Positions 35,113 to 43,130 of a stretch of 50,748 bases of DNA are shown in pieces. Both the position numbers and the translations under genes were made by a program. The first letter of the stretch is position 1, and each line of letters starts with the position of its first letter. Source of the DNA: a bacterium (lineage in GTDB: Bacteria; Planctomycetota; Planctomycetia; Pirellulales; Pirellulaceae). The stretch lies in NCBI GenBank assembly GCA_030430075.1, contig JAUIGN010000061.1, forward strand, positions 1-50,748, in the 5' to 3' direction. Under the pieces are notes generated by a model. It saw only the letters and a program-made list of their open reading frames with translations, did not search any database and was not told the DNA's origin.

Positions 35113-35451
35113 CTAATGCGTGTGGCCGTCGACTTCTCCCGTGGCCGCGTCGAACGAGTAACTTGAACCGTCGAACGGACACACGGGGGCGCCGTCCGGA
35201 AAGTACTTGGTGTCGGCAAAGATGTCGTTCAGATCCGCGGCCGGCCAGCTCCCTTTGTTTCGCTGCCAGAGGGCAGCCTGGATCTCGATATTGCCGGTAT
35301 TGATGTGGCAGCTCGCCGCCTTGGCATCGTCTGAGCTTCCCATGAACCGGGGCACCGCGATGACGGCGATGATTCCCAGCAGCAGCACGACGGTCAGGAG
35401 CTCCAGCAGGCTCAGCCCGCGTCTCGGCCGATGGCGATGATTTCGCAGCAT
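35113..35451 (-). CDS. second GspG-like pilin
   Basis: A 112-residue pilin with cleavage site RRG-LSLLELLTVVLLLGIIAVIAVPRFM and a globular part that parallels the 34294 protein (ALWQRNKGSWPAADLNDI; TKYFPDGAPVCPFDGSSY). It ends in a histidine pair (DGHTH). The GAGGAGAA site before ATG 35451 settles the start. Two GspG-type pilins in one cluster suggest either alternative subunits or a pilin specialised for a different filament position. Confidence 0.82.
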   Translation of the reverse strand: MLRNHRHRPRRGLSLLELLTVVLLLGIIAVIAVPRFMGSSDDAKAASCHINTGNIEIQAALWQRNKGSWPAADLNDIFADTKYFPDGAPVCPFDGSSYSFDAATGEVDGHTH

Positions 35452-35571
35452 GATCGTTCTCCTCGATTTTGCAAAAGTCCAGCGAACGCCGGCTCCCGGC
35501 GGTCTCACGGCCCGTTCGAGGGTGCCGAGCGGCCCGCTTCGCCAAAGCGCCAGCGGCTGTCAGGCGGTCAC

Positions 35572-36717
35572 CTAGCCTTCCGGATTCATCGCCCCGATCA
35601 TGTCGAACATCGGCAGGTAGATCGCCAGCAGGATAAGACCGATTGCCGATGCCAGACCGATGGTCATTACGGGTTCGATGGTGCCGACCATGGCGTTGGT
35701 ATACGTTTCGACTTCGCGTCGCAGGTGCGCCCGAATGTGTTCGGTGGTCTTGGCCAGGGTCCCGGTCTGCTCGCCGACGATCACCAGTTGCGTGACCACC
35801 GGCGGAAACAGCTCCTCATTCCGCTGCAGTTCGTTACTGAATTTTTCGCCTCGCATCATCGCTTCGCGCATATCGTAGATGCTCTTCCGCACGCAACGAT
35901 TCCCGACCGACTTGCCGCTCGCCCCCAGCGCTTCGACCACGGTAAACCCTGATTCCATGAGGTTGCCGAGTACTTCCATGAACTGCAGCACGGCGATGTT
36001 CTTGAACCACTGGCCCAGCACCGGAAGCTTCAGTAGCCAGGTGTCCATCCACATCCGGCCGGCGGGAACTCGGCGGGTGTAGACGATCGACGCCACCATG
36101 GCGACCATCGCCAGGACGATAAGCCACCCGTAGCTCGTGGCAAACTCACCGAACGCGATCAGCAGTTCGGTGACCGCCGGCAGCTTCGCCCCGTTCTCTT
36201 CGTAGATGGTCTGAAAGGTGGGAATCACATAGGTCAGCATGAAGGTGATCGAGCCCGCGCCGGCGACGATCAACATGAATGGGTAAGCCAGCTTCTTGAT
36301 GATCTTGCTGCGCATGTTGTCGGCGTTTTCCAACTGCAGCATGACCCGTTCGAGTGTCGCGGGGATCGTGCCCCCTTTCTCTCCGACGCGGATCTGGCTG
36401 ATAATGATCTCACTGAACGTATCGGGAAAAAGGGCCAGCGCGTCGCTGAAGGCATCGCCGTTTTCGACCCGCCGCTTAATCGTCTCCAGCATGGCCTGGT
36501 GTTTCCGCAGCGATTTCTCCTTGACCATCGTCTCCAGGCTGCGCGGAAGCGAGAGACCGTTGGCGACCAGAATGGACAGGTTTCGCAGGATAAAGACCAT
36601 ATCCCGCTTCTTCATCCTGGCCCCGTTCTTGCCCCCTCCACCGATCTTGATGCTTTGCAGCTTGTGCAAGATTCCCCCGCTTTGAGGCAGGGCCGGATTT
36701 GCGGAAAAACTCCCCAT
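35572..36717 (-). CDS. gspF: GspF/PilC inner-membrane platform protein
   Basis: A 381-residue protein with two T2SSF repeats: the first at about residues 40-165 (FILRNLSILVANGLSLPRSLE; RVGEKGGTIPATLERV), the second at about 240-365 (FMEVLGNLMESGFTVVEAL; VGEQTGTLAKTTEHI). Three membrane helices are visible (near 145, 190-210 and 355-375). ATG 36717 is chosen because GGAG lies 8 bases upstream; an in-frame TTG at 36723 is less likely. It couples the GspE ATPase to pilin assembly. Confidence 0.9.
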   Translation of the reverse strand: MGSFSANPALPQSGGILHKLQSIKIGGGGKNGARMKKRDMVFILRNLSILVANGLSLPRSLETMVKEKSLRKHQAMLETIKRRVENGDAFSDALALFPDTFSEIIISQIRVGEKGGTIPATLERVMLQLENADNMRSKIIKKLAYPFMLIVAGAGSITFMLTYVIPTFQTIYEENGAKLPAVTELLIAFGEFATSYGWLIVLAMVAMVASIVYTRRVPAGRMWMDTWLLKLPVLGQWFKNIAVLQFMEVLGNLMESGFTVVEALGASGKSVGNRCVRKSIYDMREAMMRGEKFSNELQRNEELFPPVVTQLVIVGEQTGTLAKTTEHIRAHLRREVETYTNAMVGTIEPVMTIGLASAIGLILLAIYLPMFDMIGAMNPEG

Positions 36718-36841
36718 CGTCAACTCCTGGCAGCATGTCGTGGTGGTTGGCTGAATCGTCTCACAGCCTGGCAGGGTTCTATCGCGAATTCTTCGTCAGC
36801 CGTCGATCTCACGTGCACGGCTGGATGGATCACCAAGCGAA

Positions 36842-38536
36842 TCAGCTCGACAACTTGTAATACACCTCTTCCACAGTTGTCCGGCCCAACAAGGCCTGTT
36901 GGATGCCGGCAGTCGACAGGTCAATCATTCCCTCCTTGCGCGCCAGCTCGAATAGCTTCGAGTGCGGAAGGCCGGCTTCGATCAGGGTCTTCATCTCCGG
37001 CGAAATAACAAAGATCTCATAGATCGGAATCCGCCCCACGTAGCCGGCGCCCATGCACTTGCGGCAGCCGGCGCCCTCATAGAACGTGGCGTCCGCCGGA
37101 ATCTCGAAGTCGCTATGTTCCAGTAGCGAAGCCAGCATCCGCTCGTTCGGTTTGGCAGGCGTCTTGCACTGCGGGCAAACTCCGCGAAGCAGTCGCTGCG
37201 CGATCACACCCAACAGCGCGCCGGCAATCTTGAAGTAGTCGAGCCCCAGGTCGTTCAGGCGGGGAACCGCCCCGATGGCGTCATTGGTGTGCAGCGTGCT
37301 GATCAGCAGATGGCCCGTCAATGCCGCTTGCACGGCGGCCACGGCCGTCTCATGGTCGCGAATCTCGCCGACCATGATCACATCGGGATCCTGGCGCATG
37401 AGATACTTCAAGGCATTGCAGAAGCCCATGCCGTGGTCGTTGTCGGCTTGCACCTGATTGATGCCGGAAAGCTTGAATTCGACCGGATCCTCGACGGTCG
37501 AAACGTTGGTCTTCGCCGAGTCGATGTTGGTCAGCATCGTGTACATGGTGGTCGTTTTTCCCGACCCGGTCGGACCGGTCATCACGATCATCCCGTAGGG
37601 CTTGTCGAGCAGCCCTTTGACGATCTCCGTGTCACGCGGGGGCATGCCGAGCGAATCGAAGGTGAAGATCTTGTTCCCTTCGTCGATGACACGCATCACC
37701 ACTTTCTCGCCCCCCACGACCGGGATGATGCTGACGCGGAAGCTGGCCCGCATCTCGTTCTCTTCGATCGTCAGGTTTCCATCCTGCGGCTTTCGCGTCT
37801 CCGTGGTGTCCATGTCGGCCATCACTTTGATGCGGCCCACGACCGCCGGTTCGGTGTGACGGGGGATCGTCATAACCTGCTTGAGTTGACCGTCGACCCG
37901 AAAGCGGACGCGCATCTGGGGGTCATACGGTTCCAGGTGGATGTCGCTGGCACCGGCACTGACTGCCCCGATCAACACGGAACGCACCAACCGCACCACG
38001 GGGGCGTCTTTGTCCTCGGTGGACGGATCGATATCGACGATCTTCGCTGATTTCCGCTGCTCTTCCAGTTCCTGCAGCTTCATGTCGACGACCGTTTGCC
38101 GAGCGGTCGCGCTCTCGTCAAAGCTGCGATCGAGCGTCGCCATGAGGTCGCGCCGGATCCCCACCACCGGCTCGACCTGGTACCCCGTGATCAATTCGGC
38201 CTCGGAAATCGCCCCCATGTCGTCCGGGGCCACCATAGCCAGCGTCATCGTGCTTCCCTGCACGGCGACCGGCGCCATCATCCGCTGCCGCGACACGTGT
38301 TCGGGAATCAGTCGCACAACCTGCGGGTTGACCGCTTCCGGAACCACTTCTTCGTAAGGAACGGCGAATTGCTCAGACAGCACCTCGCCCAACTGGTTCG
38401 TCGTGATCAGATCACGGGCGACCAGCAGTTCACCCAACATTCCCTTTTGCCCGGCTTGCGAAACCAGGGCCGCATCCAATTGCTCGGCCGTGATGTAGCC
38501 CCGGGCAACCAGAATATCTCCCAGACGACCTGCCAT
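36842..38536 (-). CDS. gspE: GspE/PilB assembly ATPase
   Basis: A 564-residue hexameric ATPase. The N-terminal MshEN/T2SSE_N domain has two repeats (LGDILVARGYITAEQLDAAL; LGELLVARDLITTNQLGEVL). Next come SAGASDIHLEPYD, Walker A GPTGSGKT (321-328), an Asp box (VEDPVE), Walker B (IMVGEIRDHETA) and a zinc site CPQC...CRKC near 450-500. All catalytic motifs are intact. It powers pseudopilus extension. It lies upstream of gspF with a gap of about 120 bases. Confidence 0.93.
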   Translation of the reverse strand: MAGRLGDILVARGYITAEQLDAALVSQAGQKGMLGELLVARDLITTNQLGEVLSEQFAVPYEEVVPEAVNPQVVRLIPEHVSRQRMMAPVAVQGSTMTLAMVAPDDMGAISEAELITGYQVEPVVGIRRDLMATLDRSFDESATARQTVVDMKLQELEEQRKSAKIVDIDPSTEDKDAPVVRLVRSVLIGAVSAGASDIHLEPYDPQMRVRFRVDGQLKQVMTIPRHTEPAVVGRIKVMADMDTTETRKPQDGNLTIEENEMRASFRVSIIPVVGGEKVVMRVIDEGNKIFTFDSLGMPPRDTEIVKGLLDKPYGMIVMTGPTGSGKTTTMYTMLTNIDSAKTNVSTVEDPVEFKLSGINQVQADNDHGMGFCNALKYLMRQDPDVIMVGEIRDHETAVAAVQAALTGHLLISTLHTNDAIGAVPRLNDLGLDYFKIAGALLGVIAQRLLRGVCPQCKTPAKPNERMLASLLEHSDFEIPADATFYEGAGCRKCMGAGYVGRIPIYEIFVISPEMKTLIEAGLPHSKLFELARKEGMIDLSTAGIQQALLGRTTVEEVYYKLSS

Positions 38537-38712
38537 TTGCTCTTCATCTCCACGCGAATGCTGTTACCGGAATTCCCCGCGACCGCAATTGCCCGTCTCG
38601 TAGGCTTGTACCGTTGGTTGAGGCTTAAAGATACGCCCAGTTTGAACGACCGACGGAAGCGGACGAACATGCCGCGAGCGTCAGCTCACTTTCGGTGCGA
38701 GGCCCTGCCTCG

Positions 38713-39132
38713 CTAGTTGTGGTGCAGCGTTTGCTTTGCGGCGTCCCGCGCCGGATTCGCCGCCGTGTGCCTGGCAACCTTTTCCTCCAACGTTTCGGGA
38801 TCGAAGGGAACGACCAGGAAGTCGACGGCCCCCATCGCGACAACCCGCTGGACCTGGTCCAGGTCCGCATGGACCGACAGGACCATCACCGGGATCTCAC
38901 TGGTCGATGCGTCGCTGGAGAGCTCTTCCAACAATCCGGAGCCGCCGATGCCGGGCAGTTCCAAATCCATCAGGATCATGTCGAACGTATGTTCCGCGAC
39001 CGTTCGCAAAGCCGACTCGGCGTTGTCAACGGTCTCAACCGAGTAACCGTGCAGGGCCAGCCGAAAGGCAGTCACCTCCGCCAGGATCGGCTCCGGTTCG
39101 ACGAGAAGAATTCGCTTCATGGTTTGGTTCAT
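38713..39132 (-). CDS. response-regulator receiver protein, partly degenerate
   Basis: A 139-residue CheY-like single domain. The phosphoacceptor Asp56 is present (FDMILMDLELPG). The usual acidic pair after strand 1 (LVDDEP) reads LVEPEP, and the conserved Lys of strand 5 (LVKPFD) is Val (FLVVPFDP). The site is therefore incomplete, so phosphorylation-independent signalling is possible. ATG 39132 with AAGG 9 bases before is chosen; ATG 39120 (MKRILL) would also fit. It is the first gene of the secretion/pilus run and may regulate it. Confidence 0.78.
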   Translation of the reverse strand: MNQTMKRILLVEPEPILAEVTAFRLALHGYSVETVDNAESALRTVAEHTFDMILMDLELPGIGGSGLLEELSSDASTSEIPVMVLSVHADLDQVQRVVAMGAVDFLVVPFDPETLEEKVARHTAANPARDAAKQTLHHN

Positions 39133-39575
39133 CAGGCAATACCTTGGCAGCACAACGGACCTGGATCTCGGGGTTCACGACGTTGAACCGTACCTCGCAA
39201 CTGGCACGAGTCAAAAAAACAACAAGTGACCGTGGACACGACCCGGCAGGTCCGTCAACGCCCAACGGATCAACGCAAGTCACATTACCGCCATCGGTTG
39301 CAGGGCCCCTGCGGGCGCGCCGAGGACGCCGCGGCAGGGACGCTCGCGGTTCGACAGGCAGGCGGCCGCGAAGCCCCCCGCACACCACAGAGACGTGAAA
39401 ATCGGTACAACCCGCACGTGCGTGAGCCAAACGCCGCCTCCCGCGTTCGGCCCGCGGCAGTTTCGCCATTCGGCCAGCCGGTTTGCGACGTAGAGTCTGA
39501 TAGCGCGATCCTGCGCAAAGCAACTCAACATCGCCTCATCGGACCTGCGTCCCTCCGACGCGCAAGGGAAATCAC
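39133..39575. other. divergent intergenic region
   Basis: These 443 bases separate the minus-strand cluster from the plus-strand lipoprotein gene. They should carry promoters in both directions, but no convincing elements, RNA or repeat were seen. Short frames here are low-complexity and unsupported. Confidence 0.35.
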
Positions 39576-40292
39576 ATGCGACCGACTCACTTCGCCACGC
39601 TAACGCTCGCCACAGTGCTTGTTTTCTCCGGCTGCTCAAGTTCGGACGTCGCCGCAGTCGTTCCGACGGAAACGCCAGCGACCGGCCCCCTGGCGTCAAC
39701 GCTCCCGGTCGTGACGGCATTCGAGCTGCAGGAAGACGTGGTTTCGGCAGACGACGCGACGATTGCCCCGTTTGATGAGAACCTGGACTTCTTCTCGCCT
39801 CCAAAAATGTTGATTCCGGTCGACGACGATCTAACGCCGAAAGACACGCAGGGAAAGCAGCCGCCCGTCCGGCTGGTCGGCTTCCTGGGACGCAGCGGCG
39901 AGAAGGCACTGTTGGCAGTCGACGATGAGGTCCATCTTGTGACCGCCGGCAAGCACCTCAACGGCGTCGAGATCGTTCGCATCCAGGCGCCTCAGGTCGA
40001 CGTGAAGTGGGGCGAGTCCGACTACACGCTCGACTTCAACCGCCCTGCCCCGCGGGAAGCGTCCGACCACAAGCAGCAACGCTCGCCAACCTTTTCGCCA
40101 GGACTGGCCCGCAGCCGGCCCCGTCCAAACCGCCAACGGTCCGACCGCAGTCGGCTCCCGTCGACGCCCGCACCTCGCCGCCAGGTGACCCTGCCCGCCT
40201 TGCCCGACCTGCCGCAGAGCGACCCGCCGCGGGCCACGGCGCTGCCCGAGTTTCCAACATTGGCCCCGGCTCACTCCGGACCGACACTCTAA
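39576..40292 (+). CDS. PilP/GspC-like lipoprotein
   Basis: A 238-residue lipoprotein: signal peptide with lipobox VFSGC (acylated Cys20), an acidic linker, then at about residues 98-150 a small beta domain (VRLVGFLGRSGEKALLAVDDEVHLVTAGKHL) of the PilP/GspC homology-region type that docks on secretins. The C-terminal 80 residues are Arg/Pro-rich and low-complexity. AAGGGA lies 6 bases before ATG 39576. It faces away from the pilM-pilO-gspD cluster, which lacks this component, so it probably completes that system. The stop codon lies inside the last, degenerate unit of repeat array C. Confidence 0.72.
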   Translation: MRPTHFATLTLATVLVFSGCSSSDVAAVVPTETPATGPLASTLPVVTAFELQEDVVSADDATIAPFDENLDFFSPPKMLIPVDDDLTPKDTQGKQPPVRLVGFLGRSGEKALLAVDDEVHLVTAGKHLNGVEIVRIQAPQVDVKWGESDYTLDFNRPAPREASDHKQQRSPTFSPGLARSRPRPNRQRSDRSRLPSTPAPRRQVTLPALPDLPQSDPPRATALPEFPTLAPAHSGPTL

Positions 40293-40500
40293 GCGCGACC
40301 AGCCCCGATCCTCACGGCGGCCCTCCGACCATTCGCCGCAACTACGCGCCCACGCGCTCGGCGCGGCCCTCCGACCATTCGCCGCACTTGCGCGCCCACG
40401 CGCTCGGCGCGGGTCTCCGACCATTCGCCGCACCTGCGCGCCCACGCGCTCGGCGCGGGTCTCCGACCCCGCCGAAACCGCTGACCGCAGGTCTCCATCC
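40281..40500 (-). repeat. tandem repeat array C (46-bp units with leader)
   Basis: On the minus strand a leader related to arrays A and B (40500-40465) precedes three clear 46-bp units (40419-40464, 40373-40418, 40327-40372) and a degenerate fourth (40281-40326). Unit heads match GGAGACCCGCGCCGAGC, the last two with GGAGGGCC. The tails are 29 bases and differ from arrays A and B, which gives the longer period. It follows the lipoprotein gene, and its distal unit covers that gene's stop codon. Nothing else is seen up to 40711. Confidence 0.9.
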
Positions 40501-40711
40501 CTCAATCCACAAGACGCCCTCAATCCAACAGACGCCCTCAACAAGCGATCCGTCAATAACCTTCGGCCTGCAGTCACCGTGACCCGACGGTCGCAACACA
40601 CGTCCGCGCCGTTCGCCTGGTGAGAAACCAGAACGACCTGCATGTGGATGTCTTGTCTATGCTAAAATCCGCCGGTTGCTCGTTGCCCCATTTCCAAATG
40701 AGGAATCGCTC

Positions 40712-41710
40712 GTGGATCGCTCGAACAATCGACTTTCGGCACCTCCCAGCCTCCAACCCGGCATCCTGCGCGAGGCGCTACGTTGGAGTTGCTTGTGCCT
40801 GGCTCTGATGCTCGTAACGACCCCGACCATCGGGCGGTCACAGGCCAAGGTCCAAACCAGGAAGAAGAAACGACCGCAGCCCTTTCGTTGGGTGAACCCG
40901 TTGAAGGAATCGTTGGCCGGCGTGCAACATGCGGTTTTTACCAGTCCGTCGATGGGACGCGAGGTGGGCTACTGCATCTACTTGCCGCCCGCGTATCACA
41001 ACGATCCGGACAGGCGTTTCCCGGTCGTCTACTATCTGCACGGTGGACGCCCGGGCAGTGAGATCAAGAGTGTTCGGCTGGCCCGGTATTTCCATCGACA
41101 TATTTCGGCGGGTGACGTGGCGCCGATGCTCTACGTGTTCGTCAACGGTGGTCCGGTCAGTCATTACAACCTGCCGGATCGCGAGCAGGCGATGGGTGAA
41201 GACGTGTTCGTCAAGGAGCTCATTCCGCATATCGATGCGACGTACCGTACGCTCGCGGAACGTCGGTCGCGGGGGATCGAAGGGTTCTCGCAGGGGGGCC
41301 GTGGTACAGCTCGGATCATGTTTCGCTATCCCGATCGCTTCTCGTCCGCCGCACCGGGAGGTGCCGGTCAGGCCACCGAGAAACGCATCTCTGAAGAGAA
41401 CGGACGCGAGAGTCCGACCCTTCAGTTGACGCCCGGCGACAACACCTGGGACCTGGCCCGCCAGTACGCTGCCCACCCCCAGACACACCCGGATCCACCG
41501 CTGAAGATCTTGATCCACGTTGGCACCAAGGGTTTCAACTACCAGAACAATCTGGAATACATGGAGTTTCTGGAGTCCCAAGGAATTCCCTTCTCCCGGT
41601 TGATCGTCGACGGTGCGGGACATAGCGCGCAACAGATCTACGCAGAGCGAGGTCTCGAAATCATGCGGTTCCACGCAGACAATTTCCGCCGCAAACCGAC
41701 TGGCAATTGA
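40712..41710 (+). CDS. exported esterase D-like alpha/beta hydrolase
   Basis: A 332-residue protein of the putative esterase (PF00756-type) family. It has a signal peptide (WSCLCLALMLVTTPTIG), then YCIYLPPAYHNDPDRRFPVVYYLHGG, nucleophile elbow GFSQGG (Ser193) and a C-terminal catalytic His in DGAGHSAQQ. The GTG at 40712 follows GAGGAA by 7 bases and is preferred over TTG 40676. The likely reaction is hydrolysis of an ester, with substrate unknown; related planctomycete enzymes are annotated near sugar-ester degradation. Confidence 0.84.
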   Translation: MDRSNNRLSAPPSLQPGILREALRWSCLCLALMLVTTPTIGRSQAKVQTRKKKRPQPFRWVNPLKESLAGVQHAVFTSPSMGREVGYCIYLPPAYHNDPDRRFPVVYYLHGGRPGSEIKSVRLARYFHRHISAGDVAPMLYVFVNGGPVSHYNLPDREQAMGEDVFVKELIPHIDATYRTLAERRSRGIEGFSQGGRGTARIMFRYPDRFSSAAPGGAGQATEKRISEENGRESPTLQLTPGDNTWDLARQYAAHPQTHPDPPLKILIHVGTKGFNYQNNLEYMEFLESQGIPFSRLIVDGAGHSAQQIYAERGLEIMRFHADNFRRKPTGN

Positions 41711-42145
41711 CCTGCAAGCAGTGGCCCCGCCGCCCGAGGGGCACGGGCCATCTTGTGGCGGCCGATCACGACCCCCGGTCCCAGCAGTTCAGACGATCGG
41801 CTGCCCGGCTGCTCGGCATTTTCTCGATCCTTGCGCTGCCGATGGACGCCGGGGCAAACACTGGGAACCCGGAATTCGCGGGCTCCCTCGTTGCGGCAGA
41901 TGGGTCGATTCGCGCCGCACGCATGAATCGCTGGAAGGCACTGGCCGGGAATTCCGTGCTGGAAGACGGCAAAAAATTATCATGGACAGAGTAGAATCCG
42001 CTGTGGAGGCACGTTTCTTGGTATCGTCGCCTGTCGCTCCGCGGATCAAATCGTACGATCGCAGTGCACGTGGTGATGCCGACGGATCAAGGACGACTCG
42101 ACAGCGCATCAACTTGACAGCGGACGCATTTCAGAAAGGCGAACG
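41711..42145. other. intergenic region before the dioxygenase gene
   Basis: These 435 bases contain a 95-codon frame (41707-41994) with no recognised similarity, no ribosome-binding site and poor start context; I do not call it a gene. No RNA or repeat is seen. Confidence 0.35.
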
Positions 42146-42910
42146 ATGACACCGACCGAGATGAAACGAGCAGCGCAGGCCGGGGTGCGACAGGCCGACT
42201 CCCGGCAAACCGGCGCCCGGCGGAGATTCTTGCAAACGACCGCCTTCACGGCGGCCGCTTTCACGACCCCCGGCTTGTTTGCGGAACAACTGGCCGCCAC
42301 CTCGCCAGTGGGCGAAGGTCCGTTCTACCCCGACAAACTGCCGCTGGATACGGACAATGATCTCCTGCTGATCAACGATTCCATCACGCCCGCCGTCGGC
42401 GAGATCACCCACTTCGACGGGCGGATCCTGGATTCGAAGGGAAGCCCCATTCGCAATGCGTTCGTGGAAATCTGGCAATGCGACTCGTCCGGTGCCTACC
42501 TGCATGCCCAGAGCAGCAACCGCGAAAAGCGTGACCCAAATTTCCAGGGCTACGGCCGTTTTCTGACCGACGCGAAGGGCCGCTACTATTTCCGAACGAT
42601 CAAGCCCGTCCCCTACCCTGGACGCACACCGCATATTCACTTTGCCGTCAGCATGAACGGCAAGCGCGTCTTTACCACGCAGGCATTTATTAATGGACAT
42701 CCGGGTAACGCCCGGGATGGGCTTCTGAGGCGGCTGCGCGACGACGGGGCACGCAAGTCGGTAATGGTTGATTTCACGCCGTTGCCGGACTCGAAGTTCG
42801 GCGAATTGGCCGCCAACTTCGACGTTGTCTTGGGACGCACGGCGGAAGAGTTGCCATCGGGACGCCTGCAGGGAGGCATCGGCGAACGGTTGCAGAATCG
42901 CCGCGGGTAG
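42146..42910 (+). CDS. intradiol ring-cleavage dioxygenase, Tat-exported
   Basis: A 254-residue protein of the protocatechuate 3,4-dioxygenase beta family. The N-terminus carries a twin-arginine signal (ARRRFLQTTAF). The catalytic domain spans about 50-235, with iron ligands expected at Tyr118 (SGAYLH), Tyr157, His163 and His165 (PYPGRTPHIHFAV). All four are present, so Fe(III)-dependent ring cleavage of a catechol is plausible. AAAGG lies before ATG 42146. Secreted members with Tat signals are common in planctomycetes; the substrate is unknown. It is a lone gene, followed by a REP-like palindrome. Confidence 0.87.
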   Translation: MTPTEMKRAAQAGVRQADSRQTGARRRFLQTTAFTAAAFTTPGLFAEQLAATSPVGEGPFYPDKLPLDTDNDLLLINDSITPAVGEITHFDGRILDSKGSPIRNAFVEIWQCDSSGAYLHAQSSNREKRDPNFQGYGRFLTDAKGRYYFRTIKPVPYPGRTPHIHFAVSMNGKRVFTTQAFINGHPGNARDGLLRRLRDDGARKSVMVDFTPLPDSKFGELAANFDVVLGRTAEELPSGRLQGGIGERLQNRRG

Positions 42911-43005
42911 GAACGAAGCGTCAAGAACAACGTCGATCGAATCAGCGGGATGGAGTTGCGGGACGTCGTTGATGACACCTTCCAGGCTTATGCCAGACCG
43001 TAACG

Positions 43006-43028
43006 CGTCATGCACAGCATGACCTACG
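43006..43028 (+). repeat. REP-like palindrome, copy 3
   Basis: A 23-bp block identical to that at 2521-2543, 40 kb away: GTCATGC-ACA-GCATGAC followed by CTACG. It lies in the gap between the dioxygenase and the Trx/PDZ gene. Confidence 0.7.
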
Positions 43029-43130
43029 AAGAGGCGAGAGAACGATTGCGTCGATTCGGCAGTAACCGCCTTCCATGCTGCGTCGACCTCGCGAGTTTTC
43101 CAATTCCTATTGAAGCAAGACGATAACCAC

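Noticed and set aside
41707..41994. A 95-codon plus-strand frame after the esterase gene.
   Set aside because: No ATG start with a ribosome-binding site, no motif and no recognised relatives.
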